A DNA stretch of 64,000 nt from Mitosporidium daphniae (Eukaryota; Microsporidia), in NCBI RefSeq assembly GCF_000760515.2, contig NW_013546622.1, positions 51,469 to 115,468 on the forward strand. Direction: 5' to 3'. Positions 45,143-56,972 of the stretch are shown piece by piece (position 1 is the first letter of the stretch; the number at the start of each line of letters is the position of its first letter). The position numbers and the translations under genes were made by a program. The notes beneath the pieces were generated by a model. It saw only the letters and a list, made by a program, of their open reading frames with translations, did no database searches and was not told where the DNA came from.

Positions 45143-45334
45143 TATATTGAGCGAAACCTTAAAATGAAACAACACTTCCTTATTAATTGGCATACCCGCT
45201 ATAAAAGCAATAAATGCAGTTAAACCTTTCGGTAAGTAGTGATTTTTGCAGTCTCGAAAGTGCGATTTGCACGTCATGATGTTCGATTTATTAGCTGGTG
45301 ATAATTTACAAACTTTCTTAGCCAATGAATTGCT

Positions 45335-45595
45335 TCATTGGCGATTGAAATTCACTTTCATCTGGCGAAACCAATCTCTAACATCCTCTAGCTCGTAATT
45401 ATTGGAGGTTGAAGTTGCATTTTCAAATGCCCCTGGGGGATACCGGTTGTTTATGGTTTGGTAGCTGTGGTCTTCCATGTTTGAACAGCCATTTTCGCTG
45501 CTGCTGTCAGAATCTGATGAGGTCGATGTGTGTCGATATTGCGCAGAGGCCGATATACGTCGGTATGCCTCAGCGGCATTATTCATTCTGTCCAT
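45335..45595 (-). CDS. small unknown acidic/polar protein
   Basis: 86 residues from ATG 45595 (MDRMNNAAEAYRRIS). Serine-, asparagine- and acid-rich, with a SDSDSSSENG tract and a C-terminal LEDVRDWFRQMKVNF that looks amphipathic. It is preceded by the A/T element TTTTAATATTTAAA, which supports it being expressed. No family recognised and no membrane span. Confidence 0.45.
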   Translation of the reverse strand: MDRMNNAAEAYRRISASAQYRHTSTSSDSDSSSENGCSNMEDHSYQTINNRYPPGAFENATSTSNNYELEDVRDWFRQMKVNFNRQ

Positions 45596-45771
45596 TGAAT
45601 AAAAAAGTTGCAAGGGCCAATTTTAATATTTAAACTTTTTGTTAAAATGGAAATCCAATTTACACGATGCAGTACTGCAATAGACAACGGCTCTGAAAAG
45701 CAGCGCCTTCTTGTACGGTTTCCAGGTTGCTTTTAAACTATTTTAATTGCACTGCCTTTTTATTTTTATTT

Positions 45772-47673
<1,902 letters not shown>

Positions 47674-47759
47674 TTTAATTTTCGGGTCCAATTGTGAATA
47701 TCAAATTCGTGATGAGTAATTGAGGCAATTTATCATTTCACATCATAACGAATACATTG

Positions 47760-49489
47760 ATGACTCTTTGCATTCCCGACAAGGAGCTCGCCATTTTAAT
47801 CGATCGCTGGATTGAATACGATTCTAATACCAACACCAGGGCATTCATAGCTGGATTGAAGGAAAAAAATAGCTGGGATGTTCTGGAATCTCTGATGCGC
47901 CCCCGCATTTCATTTGGCACTGCCGGACTGCGTGCAGAAATGGGCGCTGGCTTTGCACGCATGAACGATCTTACGGTTATGCAGACATCGCAAGGCCTTG
48001 CCTCTTATGTCAAGAAGCACACAGCAAAGGAAGAGCCGGTTGCAGTGATTGGATACGACCATCGGGCAAATTCGAAAACCTTTTCTCGAATCACAACCGA
48101 GGCCTTTTTAAAGAAGGGGTTCAAGGTATTTTTGTTCCCAGACATCATTCCAACACCCCTTCTGGCCTTTTCTGTGCTGCAGCTAAAGGCCGATATTGGA
48201 GTCATGATAACCGCATCGCACAATCCAAAGTCCGACAATGGCTACAAGGTCTATTGGTCGAATGGAGCCCAGATTCTGGCCCCCCATGATGCCAATATCT
48301 TATGCTCCATCCAGGCGAATCTGGAGCCCTGGTCTGCGTTGCCAAGCGCGCTTGACAAGACTTTTGTTCCTGACACGCTCTGTGCCTACTTGTCTTCAAT
48401 TACATCCATTCTTTCCGTCAAAACGGCGCCAAAATCGGTTCCCCGTGTCGTGTATACAGCAATGCATGGAGTTGGCTATCAAACTGTCAAAGCATCTGTG
48501 AAAGCCTGTGGCTTTCCAGAGTTATTTCCGGTAAAATCTCAGGTCGATCCGGACCCAGAGTTTCCAACAGCACCCAAGCCCAACCCCGAAGAAGCAGGCG
48601 CTTTTGATGAGGCCTTTAAAACCGCCAAGGATGTTGGTGCTACGGTTATCTTTTCTAATGACCCAGATGCCGATCGCTTTTCACTTGCCGAGGAGCTTTC
48701 TGATGGGAAATGGAGGATCTTTACTGGAGACGAAGTTGGGATCATCCTAGCCTCATATTTGGTGGAGGAGGGCTTGTTCAGGGAAACACCGAACATTGCC
48801 GTTTTGAATACTGTGGTCTCCAGTTCACTGTTGGGCAAAATGGCTTCTAATTGGAGTGCTGAGTATGCCCACCGCAAGTTTAAATATGCCCAGTGTCTAA
48901 CTGGGTTCAAAAACATCGTACATTCGGCGCAGAGGCTAATGAACCAGGGATATAATGTTGCGCTTGCTTACGAAGAGGCGCTTGGCTATATGTGTACGAC
49001 AAATGTGATGGACAAGGACGGCATTTCTGCGCTTATGAATGCCTGCTGAAAAGCTACCCGCAGACTTTTTCTCAAAGGCTCGACGCGATTTATCAAAAAC
49101 ACGGCTACATTTCTGTTTTCAACCATTACTATTTGGCTCCGAATTCTCTTTTGCAGATCCCAGCAGCGTTTTCAGCGCTTTCCGAAAAGGTAAAAGCGGG
49201 TGCCGTGATTTTTGATGGCGTCAAAATTGCATCAGTTGAAGACAATTCGGCAAAAAGCACTTTTTCCGTCACCATCAAAGAGCCAGCCTCGATTACGATT
49301 TGTTTCAGGGCCTCTGGAACGGAGCCGAAATTGAAGTTTTACAGCCAATTGGGTCCAGTTTCTTACGTCGCAACTCAAAAGAGTTCGTGGGATTTGAAGC
49401 TGCAAAATACCGTGCTCTCGCTTATTGACAAGTTCCTCAGCCCATCAGACCTGGGATTGATCCCGTCCCCAAAGATGTGCGAACCATAG
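47760..49489 (+). CDS. PGM2: PGM2-type phosphopentomutase/phosphoglucomutase, interrupted by a frameshift
   Basis: Alpha-D-phosphohexomutase of the PGM2 branch (ribose-1-P/ribose-5-P or glucose-1-P/glucose-6-P interconversion). Motifs: SFGTAGLRAEMGAGFARMND, the phosphoserine loop MITASHNPKSDNGYKVYW, the metal loop SNDPDADRFSLAEE, the sugar-binding AYEEALGYM and the phosphate-binding FRASGTEPKLKFY. The first frame ends at a TGA (49047-49049). Similarity continues in the -1 frame from 49037 (ECLLKSYPQTFSQRLDAIYQ) to 49489. The junction lies at DKDGISALM/ECLLKS with no GT..AG pair of suitable size, so it behaves like one missing base. A sequencing error, a recent mutation or recoding are all possible; about 160 residues, including the phosphate-binding domain, depend on it. 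Confidence 0.85.
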
Positions 49490-49665
49490 CCGGTCAATAA
49501 AATCTTGATGCACACATGTGTAAGAACATAGCCCCTTCGCTGTGCCCCTCTTTCTGGCCGCCTCTTTGCTCTTACCCACACAGTGCAATACCATTGTGTC
49601 GGACTAACTGAGGCTAGCGCTAAACACGCTTTTAGGACAAGATGCAGTGGTAACCGGCAATTCTT

Positions 49666-51377
49666 TTATTGGCATGTTTGGTTGTCAAACGAAAATCCTT
49701 CCAAATGTACCCCAATTGCTGAGTAGCTATCAGAGGGCGGGGAAATGGCAACAGGAAGCGTGGTGAAGATTGGATCAAAGTTGATGCATTCGAAATATGG
49801 ATCCTAAATATGGGGGTATCGCCAAAAGGATCATACCTTTTGCGGCTCGAACAGAGGAATGACCTGCCTTGTGGCTAATTTCTTCCAATCAACCTGCTCA
49901 AAAAAAGGATGCTGCTTAATGTCAGAGATAGAAAGCCGCTGGCTTTGCTTTCGATTGAGCAGTCCCAAGCAAAGCGAGCGGGCAGAGCTAGTCAAGCTCC
50001 GGCTGGACAGATCCAATGGTAAATAAATAATATTATGACACATTTTGGAGACGTCGTTCTGCCAGAAAAGCGGCATTCCAACAAACATCTCGTAAATAAC
50101 GATCCCCAAGCTCCAAATATCAATGGCGTGGTTGTATGGGGTTCCTTGAAGGATTTCTGGAGCCAAATAGTCATATGTTCCGCAAAAGGTGTCCGTCAGC
50201 GAATAAGAGTCAACGGCCTTGGATAGCCCAAAGTCGGCGAGCACAAGAAATCCTAAAGCAAATAGACAAATGGAAACCGCTACCCTTGTCGTCCAATAAG
50301 ATGTTTTCGGGCTTCAAATCGCGATAAATGATTCGCTTTGAGTGGAGATATTCCAGCCCCAGAACAATTTGGGCAGCAAAAAACTTGACCATATTTTCTG
50401 GTAGAAGCCTATTTTTGGACAAAAGCGTGGCAAGATCGCCGCCAGAATAATACGGGAAAACATAAAACAGCTCTGTGCTGTTTTGGAACGACGAAAGCAG
50501 CTGAATAACAAATAAATTTTCATTTTTCGAGCACTCAACAAGGATTTGCCTTTCCGAATGGGAGTGCTCCAATTCTTTAAAATTCTTAATTGAGCGTTTG
50601 TGTGTGGATTTAATGGCGACTAAAGTAGACGTTGAGGTGTCCCAGGACAGGAAGACCTTCCCAATTGATCCCTTTCCGATAACCTTCAGCAAAATGTATC
50701 TCTCGCACGCAAATTTGTAAGCCCAATTCAAAGACTCGATTTGGAAAAAAGTCATGAAAAGCGTGGATTCCCACATACAAGAGGCAATGATCACATATTT
50801 GAAAAAGTCGATCAGAAAAGAAAGAACTTCTTCCCAGAACAAGATGAGGGCAAGAGACCCCTTATCCGTGGGGTGACCAAGCATTGGCTTTACGTACGAA
50901 AGAATGGAGTTGTAGATGCGGTTCGATTGCGATCTTTTGGCAAGTGCCTTCTTGTACAAGGCCGAGTATGAATATGAGATTTGCTTGAAAAATGATATCG
51001 GGACCTCGTCCCAATGGCAGCACAGCGAAACCTTGCAAAAATACAATGTGGCTTTGTTACCTCCTCAAAAAAAAGCTGCACCTCGGAAAGCTTCTTGCAA
51101 ATCTGAATGTCGGAATATGGCGAGTCTTTGATTTTGATCGAAAAATACTGCAATAAAAAACGCCAAGCCAAACCGCGTAAAACTCCATCAAGGAGACCTC
51201 CTTTGAAGCAAGCGGTGCCTGGTTTGAAAATGAAACCCTCTCGATTTTGAACACCAGAAAATCATTCTCCAACGCATAGTTATAAAAGGGGCTCGTAAAA
51301 ATGGACACAGGGGCCGTGTCTTGCGGCTCCTTTAAATGCTTCCAACCGAAGGGAACAGATAGGGGGGAGCAAAGCAT
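49666..51377 (-). CDS. AGC-family protein kinase with N-terminal PX-like domain
   Basis: 530 residues after removing four introns: 51148-51173 (26, CAG), 51032-51060 (29, AAG acceptor), 50253-50283 (31) and 49804-49836 (33). The N-terminal 130 residues (FLVFKIERVSFSNQ, YFSIKIKDSPYSDI) look like a diverged PX domain. Kinase motifs: GKGSIGKVFLSWD, VAIKSTHKRS, IIYRDLKPENILL, ADFGLSKA, the activation loop TDTFCGTYDYLAPEI and DIWSLGIVIYEM. After the last intron a typical AGC tail appears: NFDPIFTTLPV, then an LEGFSF hydrophobic motif, so activation by Pdk1 and TORC2-like kinases is predicted. PX plus AGC suggests an SGK3/CISK-type endosomal kinase. The first two introns are less certain than the last two. 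Confidence 0.82.
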
Positions 51378-52101
51378 TTAGCGACTGATGGAATCAGGAG
51401 TTGAGCTGAACCCGGTAAATTCAAATTAGCCCAAACGTAAAGCATAGATCAAAGATCAACGTCATGCATCAGGCAGAAGATTTTCCTATTTGGGATTAAT
51501 AGTTGACCAGAATGAATTTTTAGGGTTGAATTTGATTGCTCAAACCAAAGCTTTATGCCCAAATGGGAGGGTGTGTGGATGGTGCCAACTGCATTTTGAA
51601 GCCCGTAAAGAGCTTCAATGGTTTGGTTGATCCTTGCTTTTTGGTGCCCAGCTGCGATTGTCGGCATCTATTGAAAAAAGATCTTTGCGAGGCGTCCCAC
51701 TGTTAGCTAGAATTTAGGACGTTGCACTATTTTCCAACGAAACGTGGGATCTTTGTTGATCCGGACCGATGGCTTCTAACTGTCGCACCACCTTGTACAA
51801 AGTAACGGCATACTTAGAAACCGTGACCACGACGACAGGCACTGTGGATCGTGCATCCATGTGTTTTTGATATCAAATCGGGTGTTTGGCGTGCCGTACT
51901 TTTAGACCCGCATCGGTTTAAATGTGCCATGTGGCCACCCGGCCAAGGTGGCAGTTGCCGAAAACAAGCCCAACTCCAAGCCCCGTAAACGTGTACCACT
52001 ACTCAAGACTTCAAGGGGGCAATATAACGTGTGCACACAAAGTTAGCTGTCATCAGAACATGGGAGCAAATCGCACCGCCACATGTAAAAGTCCGCATAG
52101 T
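51378..52101. other. 724-bp region, mostly non-coding
   Basis: Contains TTTAGGGTTG (51519-51528) and one small minus-strand frame (51449-51667). The rest has no credible coding or RNA signal. Confidence 0.35.
51449..51667 (-). CDS. possible 72-residue protein
   Basis: ATG 51667 opens MPTIAAGHQKARINQTIEAL, then YGLQNAVGTIHTPSHLGIKL and an IPNRKIFCLMHDVDL end. The composition is protein-like, but no family, upstream exon or promoter element can be shown. A CAATAG just before the ATG could be a splice acceptor of an unseen first exon. Confidence 0.25.
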   Translation of the reverse strand: MPTIAAGHQKARINQTIEALYGLQNAVGTIHTPSHLGIKLWFEQSNSTLKIHSGQLLIPNRKIFCLMHDVDL

Positions 52102-54223
52102 TTATTCGGAATCCGAGCTTTGTACGAAGCCTTTTCTTTGGATGCGATCATGGCGAGGCGAGGTCGCCGGAGCTACATTGATTTTGATGTCGCAGTGGAA
52201 ATCCGTGTTCAAAAAAGAGTCACACTTCAGCTCAAGACTGAGCGCAAATGATCCCGGCTGTGTGGGCGCGTTAAACTGCAGCACCAGCGAGGGTTTAAGG
52301 GGCTGATTTTCCTTCAAAAGGTCCGCGATCCGAGGAATCGATGTGATTTTCACAGGCGAGCACTGCAACGTGCCGGTTCTGCTTTGAGAGAGCAGGGCCC
52401 ACCACGCCGGAAACTTGATGCCGGGGAAGCGCGGCGCATGCACCGCCGGCATGCTACCGTTTCCACTGGACGGAATTGTGGCAATATTTGCTTCGCATTC
52501 CTCGTCACTCAAAAGCGAAAGCTTCTTAGCCTGGCGCTCTTCCTCTGGGCTCATCGCAAGTGTAATGAAGAAAAAGGCAGTCACCAACGCACCGGCAGGA
52601 ATATCATCGTGTTCCAGTACTGAAAAATTAGTGCTTTAAAATGTGGCACCTTTGAATTGGGGCTTTACCAGAATCACCCGAGGATACCTGGTAACGGTCA
52701 CAATCAGCTCTTCTTGCAGCAATGGATCTGCCGCAAGCTCCCTAACCCTAAACATGCCATGAATACCTTAGCTCATCTACAGGAAGCTCCTTTAGATCCC
52801 ACGGCATCTTAATGGACGGCTAAAATAAAAATCAGTTGCTAACCCTCTTTTGACGAAGCTGTTTGATCGAATCAGGGGTAAACCCTGGAAACTGAAGAAG
52901 CCCAAGTGTTGGATCTGCAATGGCTTGCACAAGCATCTAGAGATCACCGCGATAAAGTTACTTGTCCAAACGTGATGATGTTGAAGGAGGTGGAGACCCA
53001 GCTTCTTGCAGTTGCGATTTGGAAGAGCCCTCCAACGAGGTGAAATGATTTCTCCACAACAAATTGTTGAGCTATCAAGTAACAACAACAGGATTTCTAC
53101 CTTTGGTCATCGAGTTTGGAATGGTGGCTCTGTACAGATGGCACCATAAAAGCAGCAGGGTTCTTCTTGCGACATCATTTTTGGCTATTGACGCGGGAAA
53201 GAGATTTTCTGGATCTGTTTCCATAAATTGAAATTCCGGAACTGCCTTCAATGCATCAATCAGGCTCTACAGGGGAGAAAGTAAAAACCCAAACATTTTC
53301 GTCGTCTTGCTGGAGCTGCTTGATGATCTGGGATTCTTCTTTGAATTCAAAAGCACGGCATATGATATTGGGAAGGGCTACAATAAGTAACACATTGCCA
53401 TACCACCGACGCCCTTAATAAGGGCGGTGTCGTCTCGCAGCTCACGATAGAAGAGCGACATCGTCGCAAAACGGACTTTATGCTTTGTGTAGAGCTTCGA
53501 GTAATTCCACCAGCGACCAATGGCGTATGGTAACAGAATTCCAAAGGCAAGCCCATAGGCCGCAAGCATCCAAAAAACATTTGAACGAGAAATCATCCAA
53601 GCGGGGAGCGCAATCCCGACCGTCATATTCCGGATGCCATCGGCATTTCCTGTCTCATCAAAAAGACGGCGCGTTTCTTCATCTGTCAAAACCTTGTATG
53701 CCTTATTGATTTCAATGAATTTTTCTTGGGCTTGTTCCCTCATCTCGAAAGAGACTTTATCTGGGTGATGCACCAGCGTAAGTCGCTTATATGCTTTTTT
53801 GACCTCAGTATCAGTGGCCTTGGAAGAAAGACCGAGCACGGCATATGGATCGTATCCCACCGGGAAAGAGTGACGGGATTGCCACACTGACCAGCCAATC
53901 ATTATGAAAAGCAGGACCCCAACAATAAGAATCCATGTCCTATTGAGAAAGAAAATCATTCAAATACGATTTTAAACTTAAAATCGGACGCTCCTGGGCC
54001 TTGATTGCGGTGCTTTTTCGATGACAGGCTTCACAAGGACAAGCCTGTGCAAGAGCAACTGAGATCTTCCTTTTTTCTAGAAGGTACAAGCAGGACACGT
54101 ACCTTTAATCAATGACAAAATGAAATATACAAAAAAGACAAAAAGGAAAAAGCCATGAATGATAAACAGAAAGTGTGCAAAGCTAGTGCCCTCGGAATCA
54201 TAGTTGAAAGTGGGACGAGCCAT
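52102..54223 (-). CDS. SEC63: Sec63, ER translocon J-domain protein
   Basis: 625 residues after removing nine introns, the most in the window. Exon 1 (ATG 54223) encodes MARPTFNYDSEGTSFAHFLF, a perfect Sec63 N-terminus with TM1. TM2 is TWILIVGVLLFIMIGW. The lumenal J domain has DPYAVLGLS and the HPD in LVHHPDKVS, followed by TM3 (WMLAAYGLAFGILLPYAI). The cytosolic Brl region has KAVPEFQFME, FPRV-type YPRVILVKPQFKVLEHDDI, PAGALVTAFFFITL, FPAWWALL and a final beta-sandwich segment. Introns: 54077-54102 (26), 53940-53967 (28), 53378-53406 (29), 53267-53294 (28), 53072-53100 (29), 52937-52961 (25), 52820-52843 (24), 52742-52766 (25) and 52620-52649 (30). The spliced length is an exact codon multiple. 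The eighth intron ends in TTTAGGGTTAG. Confidence 0.95.
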
Positions 54224-54326
54224 CACGATTCAATGCAATCTGTAAAATAAATGACATTAGGGTTGGGTTGCGCCATTAAAACGCCTATTTTTATATTTTA
54301 AAAGCAAATTTAAATTTAAAGGCTCA

Positions 54327-55419
54327 ATGGCGATTTTCGGATTTGTAAGCCGTAATTCCCTAATTCAAGGGTTCTAATGGAAACGGGCAGCTGGGCGTCC
54401 ACGATTTCGAAGACCGGTATTCGAGCACGGTGATCCCCATTCCAGACCCTTACATAATGGCGGGCGGCCCAAATCATACCCTTGCTATTATGGAAGATAA
54501 TAGCGTCTGGGGCGCTGGCCTCAATTGTTCAGGCCAATTGGGTCTTCCGCAGAGCATAGACCGTGTTCATACATTTACACACATTTTCCAACTCCCAAAA
54601 ACGGTTTCGATCCAGGCTGTGGTGTGTGGATGGGATTTCAGCATCGTATTATCAAAGGAGAATTGTCTTTGGGTCGCCGGCTCAAACAGAAAAGGAACCA
54701 TATTGCTGGAGTCGCAAAGGCCCTATTTCTCCTTTGAAAAGATCGAGCCTGCAATGGAATCGATTTGCAAGCTTTCAGCTGGACTGTACCACGTCCTTGC
54801 TCTAACACACGGACAAAAACTCTACGGTTGGGGAGATGGAAAAAAGATGTTGTTCGGAAGAAACACAGGCATTACTCAGCCAATCCTCCTGGAATTCCCG
54901 GAAACATGCATCATTGACATGGCTGCAGGGATCAAGGTTACGGTGGCTCTTGGTGCATCTGGTACCGTTTATGTGAACTCGAAACATGAAGGTGGATTTT
55001 CCCCCCTGTTCAAGGTTTCGAATGGCCCCGTTGATTCATCGCATTCACTGCACTCGACATGGCATTCCTTTTTCATGGTGACGCGGAATAAGCTTTTTGG
55101 ATGGGGACGCAATAACTTTTCTCAAATTTCAAGCAGCCATCCTTCAACTCTGAGCGTCAGTCCAGCCACCATTGACGACCTCCCGTTTGCCGCTTCAGAA
55201 ATCGCAAAGGTACCCCATGTGGCTAATGTTTGGTAGTTTATCACCGGATCAGAACACATAATGGTATTACTTAGAAATGGAGAGGTATGGAGCTGGGGGT
55301 GGAATGAGCATGGAAACTGCGGAACTGATCCGTCAGCCTGGTGCGAAAAGAAGAAAATTATCCCGGAGGCTGCAATAGATATTTTTACGGGATATGCCCA
55401 TTCATTTGTCAAATTGTAA
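54327..55419 (+). CDS. RCC1-repeat protein, Ats1-like
   Basis: 346 residues. Exon 1 encodes only MAIFGF and is joined through intron 54345-54369 (25 nt, CTAAT branch-like, AAG acceptor) to GSNGNGQLGVHDF, giving the canonical RCC1/Ats1 opening repeat. Further blades: HTLAIMEDNSVWGAGLNCSG, VLALTHGQKLYGWGDG, FMVTRNKLFGWGRNNF and IMVLLRNGEVWSWGWNEHG. Intron 2 is 55210-55236 (27). A short single-domain beta-propeller like this matches Ats1-type proteins (tRNA wobble modification/diphthamide partners) better than the Ran exchange factor, but the assignment is tentative. Confidence 0.82.
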
Positions 55420-55434
55420 AATTAATCAAAAAAC

Positions 55435-55515
55435 GTCAGCAGCAGGGTTTGAACCTACGCGGGCAGAGCCCATTAGATTTCAAGTCTAACACCTTAACCA
55501 CTCGGTCATGCTGAC
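55435..55515 (-). tRNA. tRNA-Ser (anticodon UGA)
   Basis: 81 nt read on the minus strand. The acceptor stem GTCAGCA pairs with TGCTGAC. The D arm has the GAGTGGTTAAGG A box, the anticodon loop is CTTGAAA in a TTAGA/TCTAA stem (anticodon TGA), the class-II variable arm is GGGCTCTGCCC, and the T arm has GGTTCAAACC (B box). There is no intron and no encoded CCA. A T-run lies shortly downstream on the transcribed strand. Confidence 0.95.
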
Positions 55516-55718
55516 TGATTCAAAGTTACTAAATCATTTATTATATTATGTATAACAAGATTAAATTGACCGGGTTCACAAGGATGTGTAAATTTAATCG
55601 ATTTATTTTATTGGATGAATTTCTATACTGTCTCGACTATTGGTTTATCAGATGAACCAATTGTACCATACCCATTCTGATACAAATATGTACAGATGCC
55701 CTGGGATCATCAATCTTT

Positions 55719-56804
55719 ATGACTTCGTTGCTTACTCAACCGGCAAATCCATTGGCAAAGTCCGAAGTAACATATATTTCACCACCACCACCGCCCATCC
55801 TATCCGCACCAAAGAAGACAATAACGAACCCGCTTCAGGATCAAAAGAAGGCAAAGTATGCTCAGCTTCTTAACCAACGGGAGGAGGATCATTTTTTGCT
55901 GCAGCAGAATGACCTTGAGCGCGAGAAAAGCGCGTGGAACAATGTCCTGACATGGCTACTTGCCCTTTTAGCGCTGACGTTGCTTCCGTTTGCCCTTCAT
56001 TATGGGATTAAGAGCACACATCCACCAAATGTTGTCGTTCCATCTGGAATGCAGACGCATTCAATTAAACACCAGCCTAGGCATGAAAATGGCATTTCTG
56101 GCACTGCTGCGGCACCGATGGCATCATCGCCATCATCTAGCACGGTAGTAGCACCCCATATTTGTGTTTGTACAGTAAGAAGAATCAACAAATTAACCAA
56201 TGATGTGCGTACGTCGACGCTCAAATTCCCCATTTCGCATCTGGCTGCACATAGTACGTGGGATGAAGAGTGCGAGCGTCTTTGCGCTGAAGAGCGTCCT
56301 AAAATGGTTGAGACGCTTAATGTGGATGAATGGCACGGTAATGGGCATAATACTAAGCCTTCGGAACCTATGCACGTTTCCAAGTCTCCAAAGCTTCCGG
56401 ATGAAAATCCCAAAGAGTTGGAGCGGGCAATAGGAGGTCTTTTCGATGCGCTTTTGAGCGTTGCACCGATTGAAGACACTCATTCCCCGCTGATAGATGA
56501 CGCAGCAATATTTGACATGCTCCTATCTTCCCTGTCTGCGCCAGAGGCAGCTGGAAGTACGTTTGTGAAAAAGCCGATGCGCGTTTCCCCAGTATCAAGC
56601 CACATATCTGAGGATCTCTTTGGCCCTCTAATTAAAAAAGAACCGCCCACTAGCCCTGTTGATGCAGATAAGGATATTAGGATCCCTTTGTTCAAGGATG
56701 GCGATCTTTTTCACCCCTCCTCATCACCGATGATGCTCTCCGCAATGCTGCTAGGAATGGGAGCTTCGAATGAGACTGCACACACCCCACTGATCCTATC
56801 ATAG
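55719..56804 (+). CDS. unknown single-pass membrane protein
   Basis: 361 residues. The N-terminal 80 residues include a proline run and a charged coiled stretch (YAQLLNQREEDHFLLQQNDL). One transmembrane helix follows (VLTWLLALLALTLLPFALHY, residues 75-95), then a 260-residue tail rich in Ser, Pro and acidic residues with repeated FDALLS/FDMLLS-like hydrophobic patches. Tail-type topology with an exposed C-terminal region is likely. No family recognised. It is intronless and lies between the tRNA and the convergent TFIIIC-like gene. Confidence 0.65.
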   Translation: MTSLLTQPANPLAKSEVTYISPPPPPILSAPKKTITNPLQDQKKAKYAQLLNQREEDHFLLQQNDLEREKSAWNNVLTWLLALLALTLLPFALHYGIKSTHPPNVVVPSGMQTHSIKHQPRHENGISGTAAAPMASSPSSSTVVAPHICVCTVRRINKLTNDVRTSTLKFPISHLAAHSTWDEECERLCAEERPKMVETLNVDEWHGNGHNTKPSEPMHVSKSPKLPDENPKELERAIGGLFDALLSVAPIEDTHSPLIDDAAIFDMLLSSLSAPEAAGSTFVKKPMRVSPVSSHISEDLFGPLIKKEPPTSPVDADKDIRIPLFKDGDLFHPSSSPMMLSAMLLGMGASNETAHTPLILS

Positions 56805-56972
56805 GAACTTTTATACAGAATAAATAATTGCGCCTAGATCACAATGTAGAAGTTGGCAAAAGTAGCAGCACCAATCGTACAAGGTACAGTAGCGGCGAGG
56901 TGGTTTGGGAGCCAACCCCGCTTATCGATAGTACTGGTTTATCTACTGGCTGATTAAGTATTTGTTTATCTA

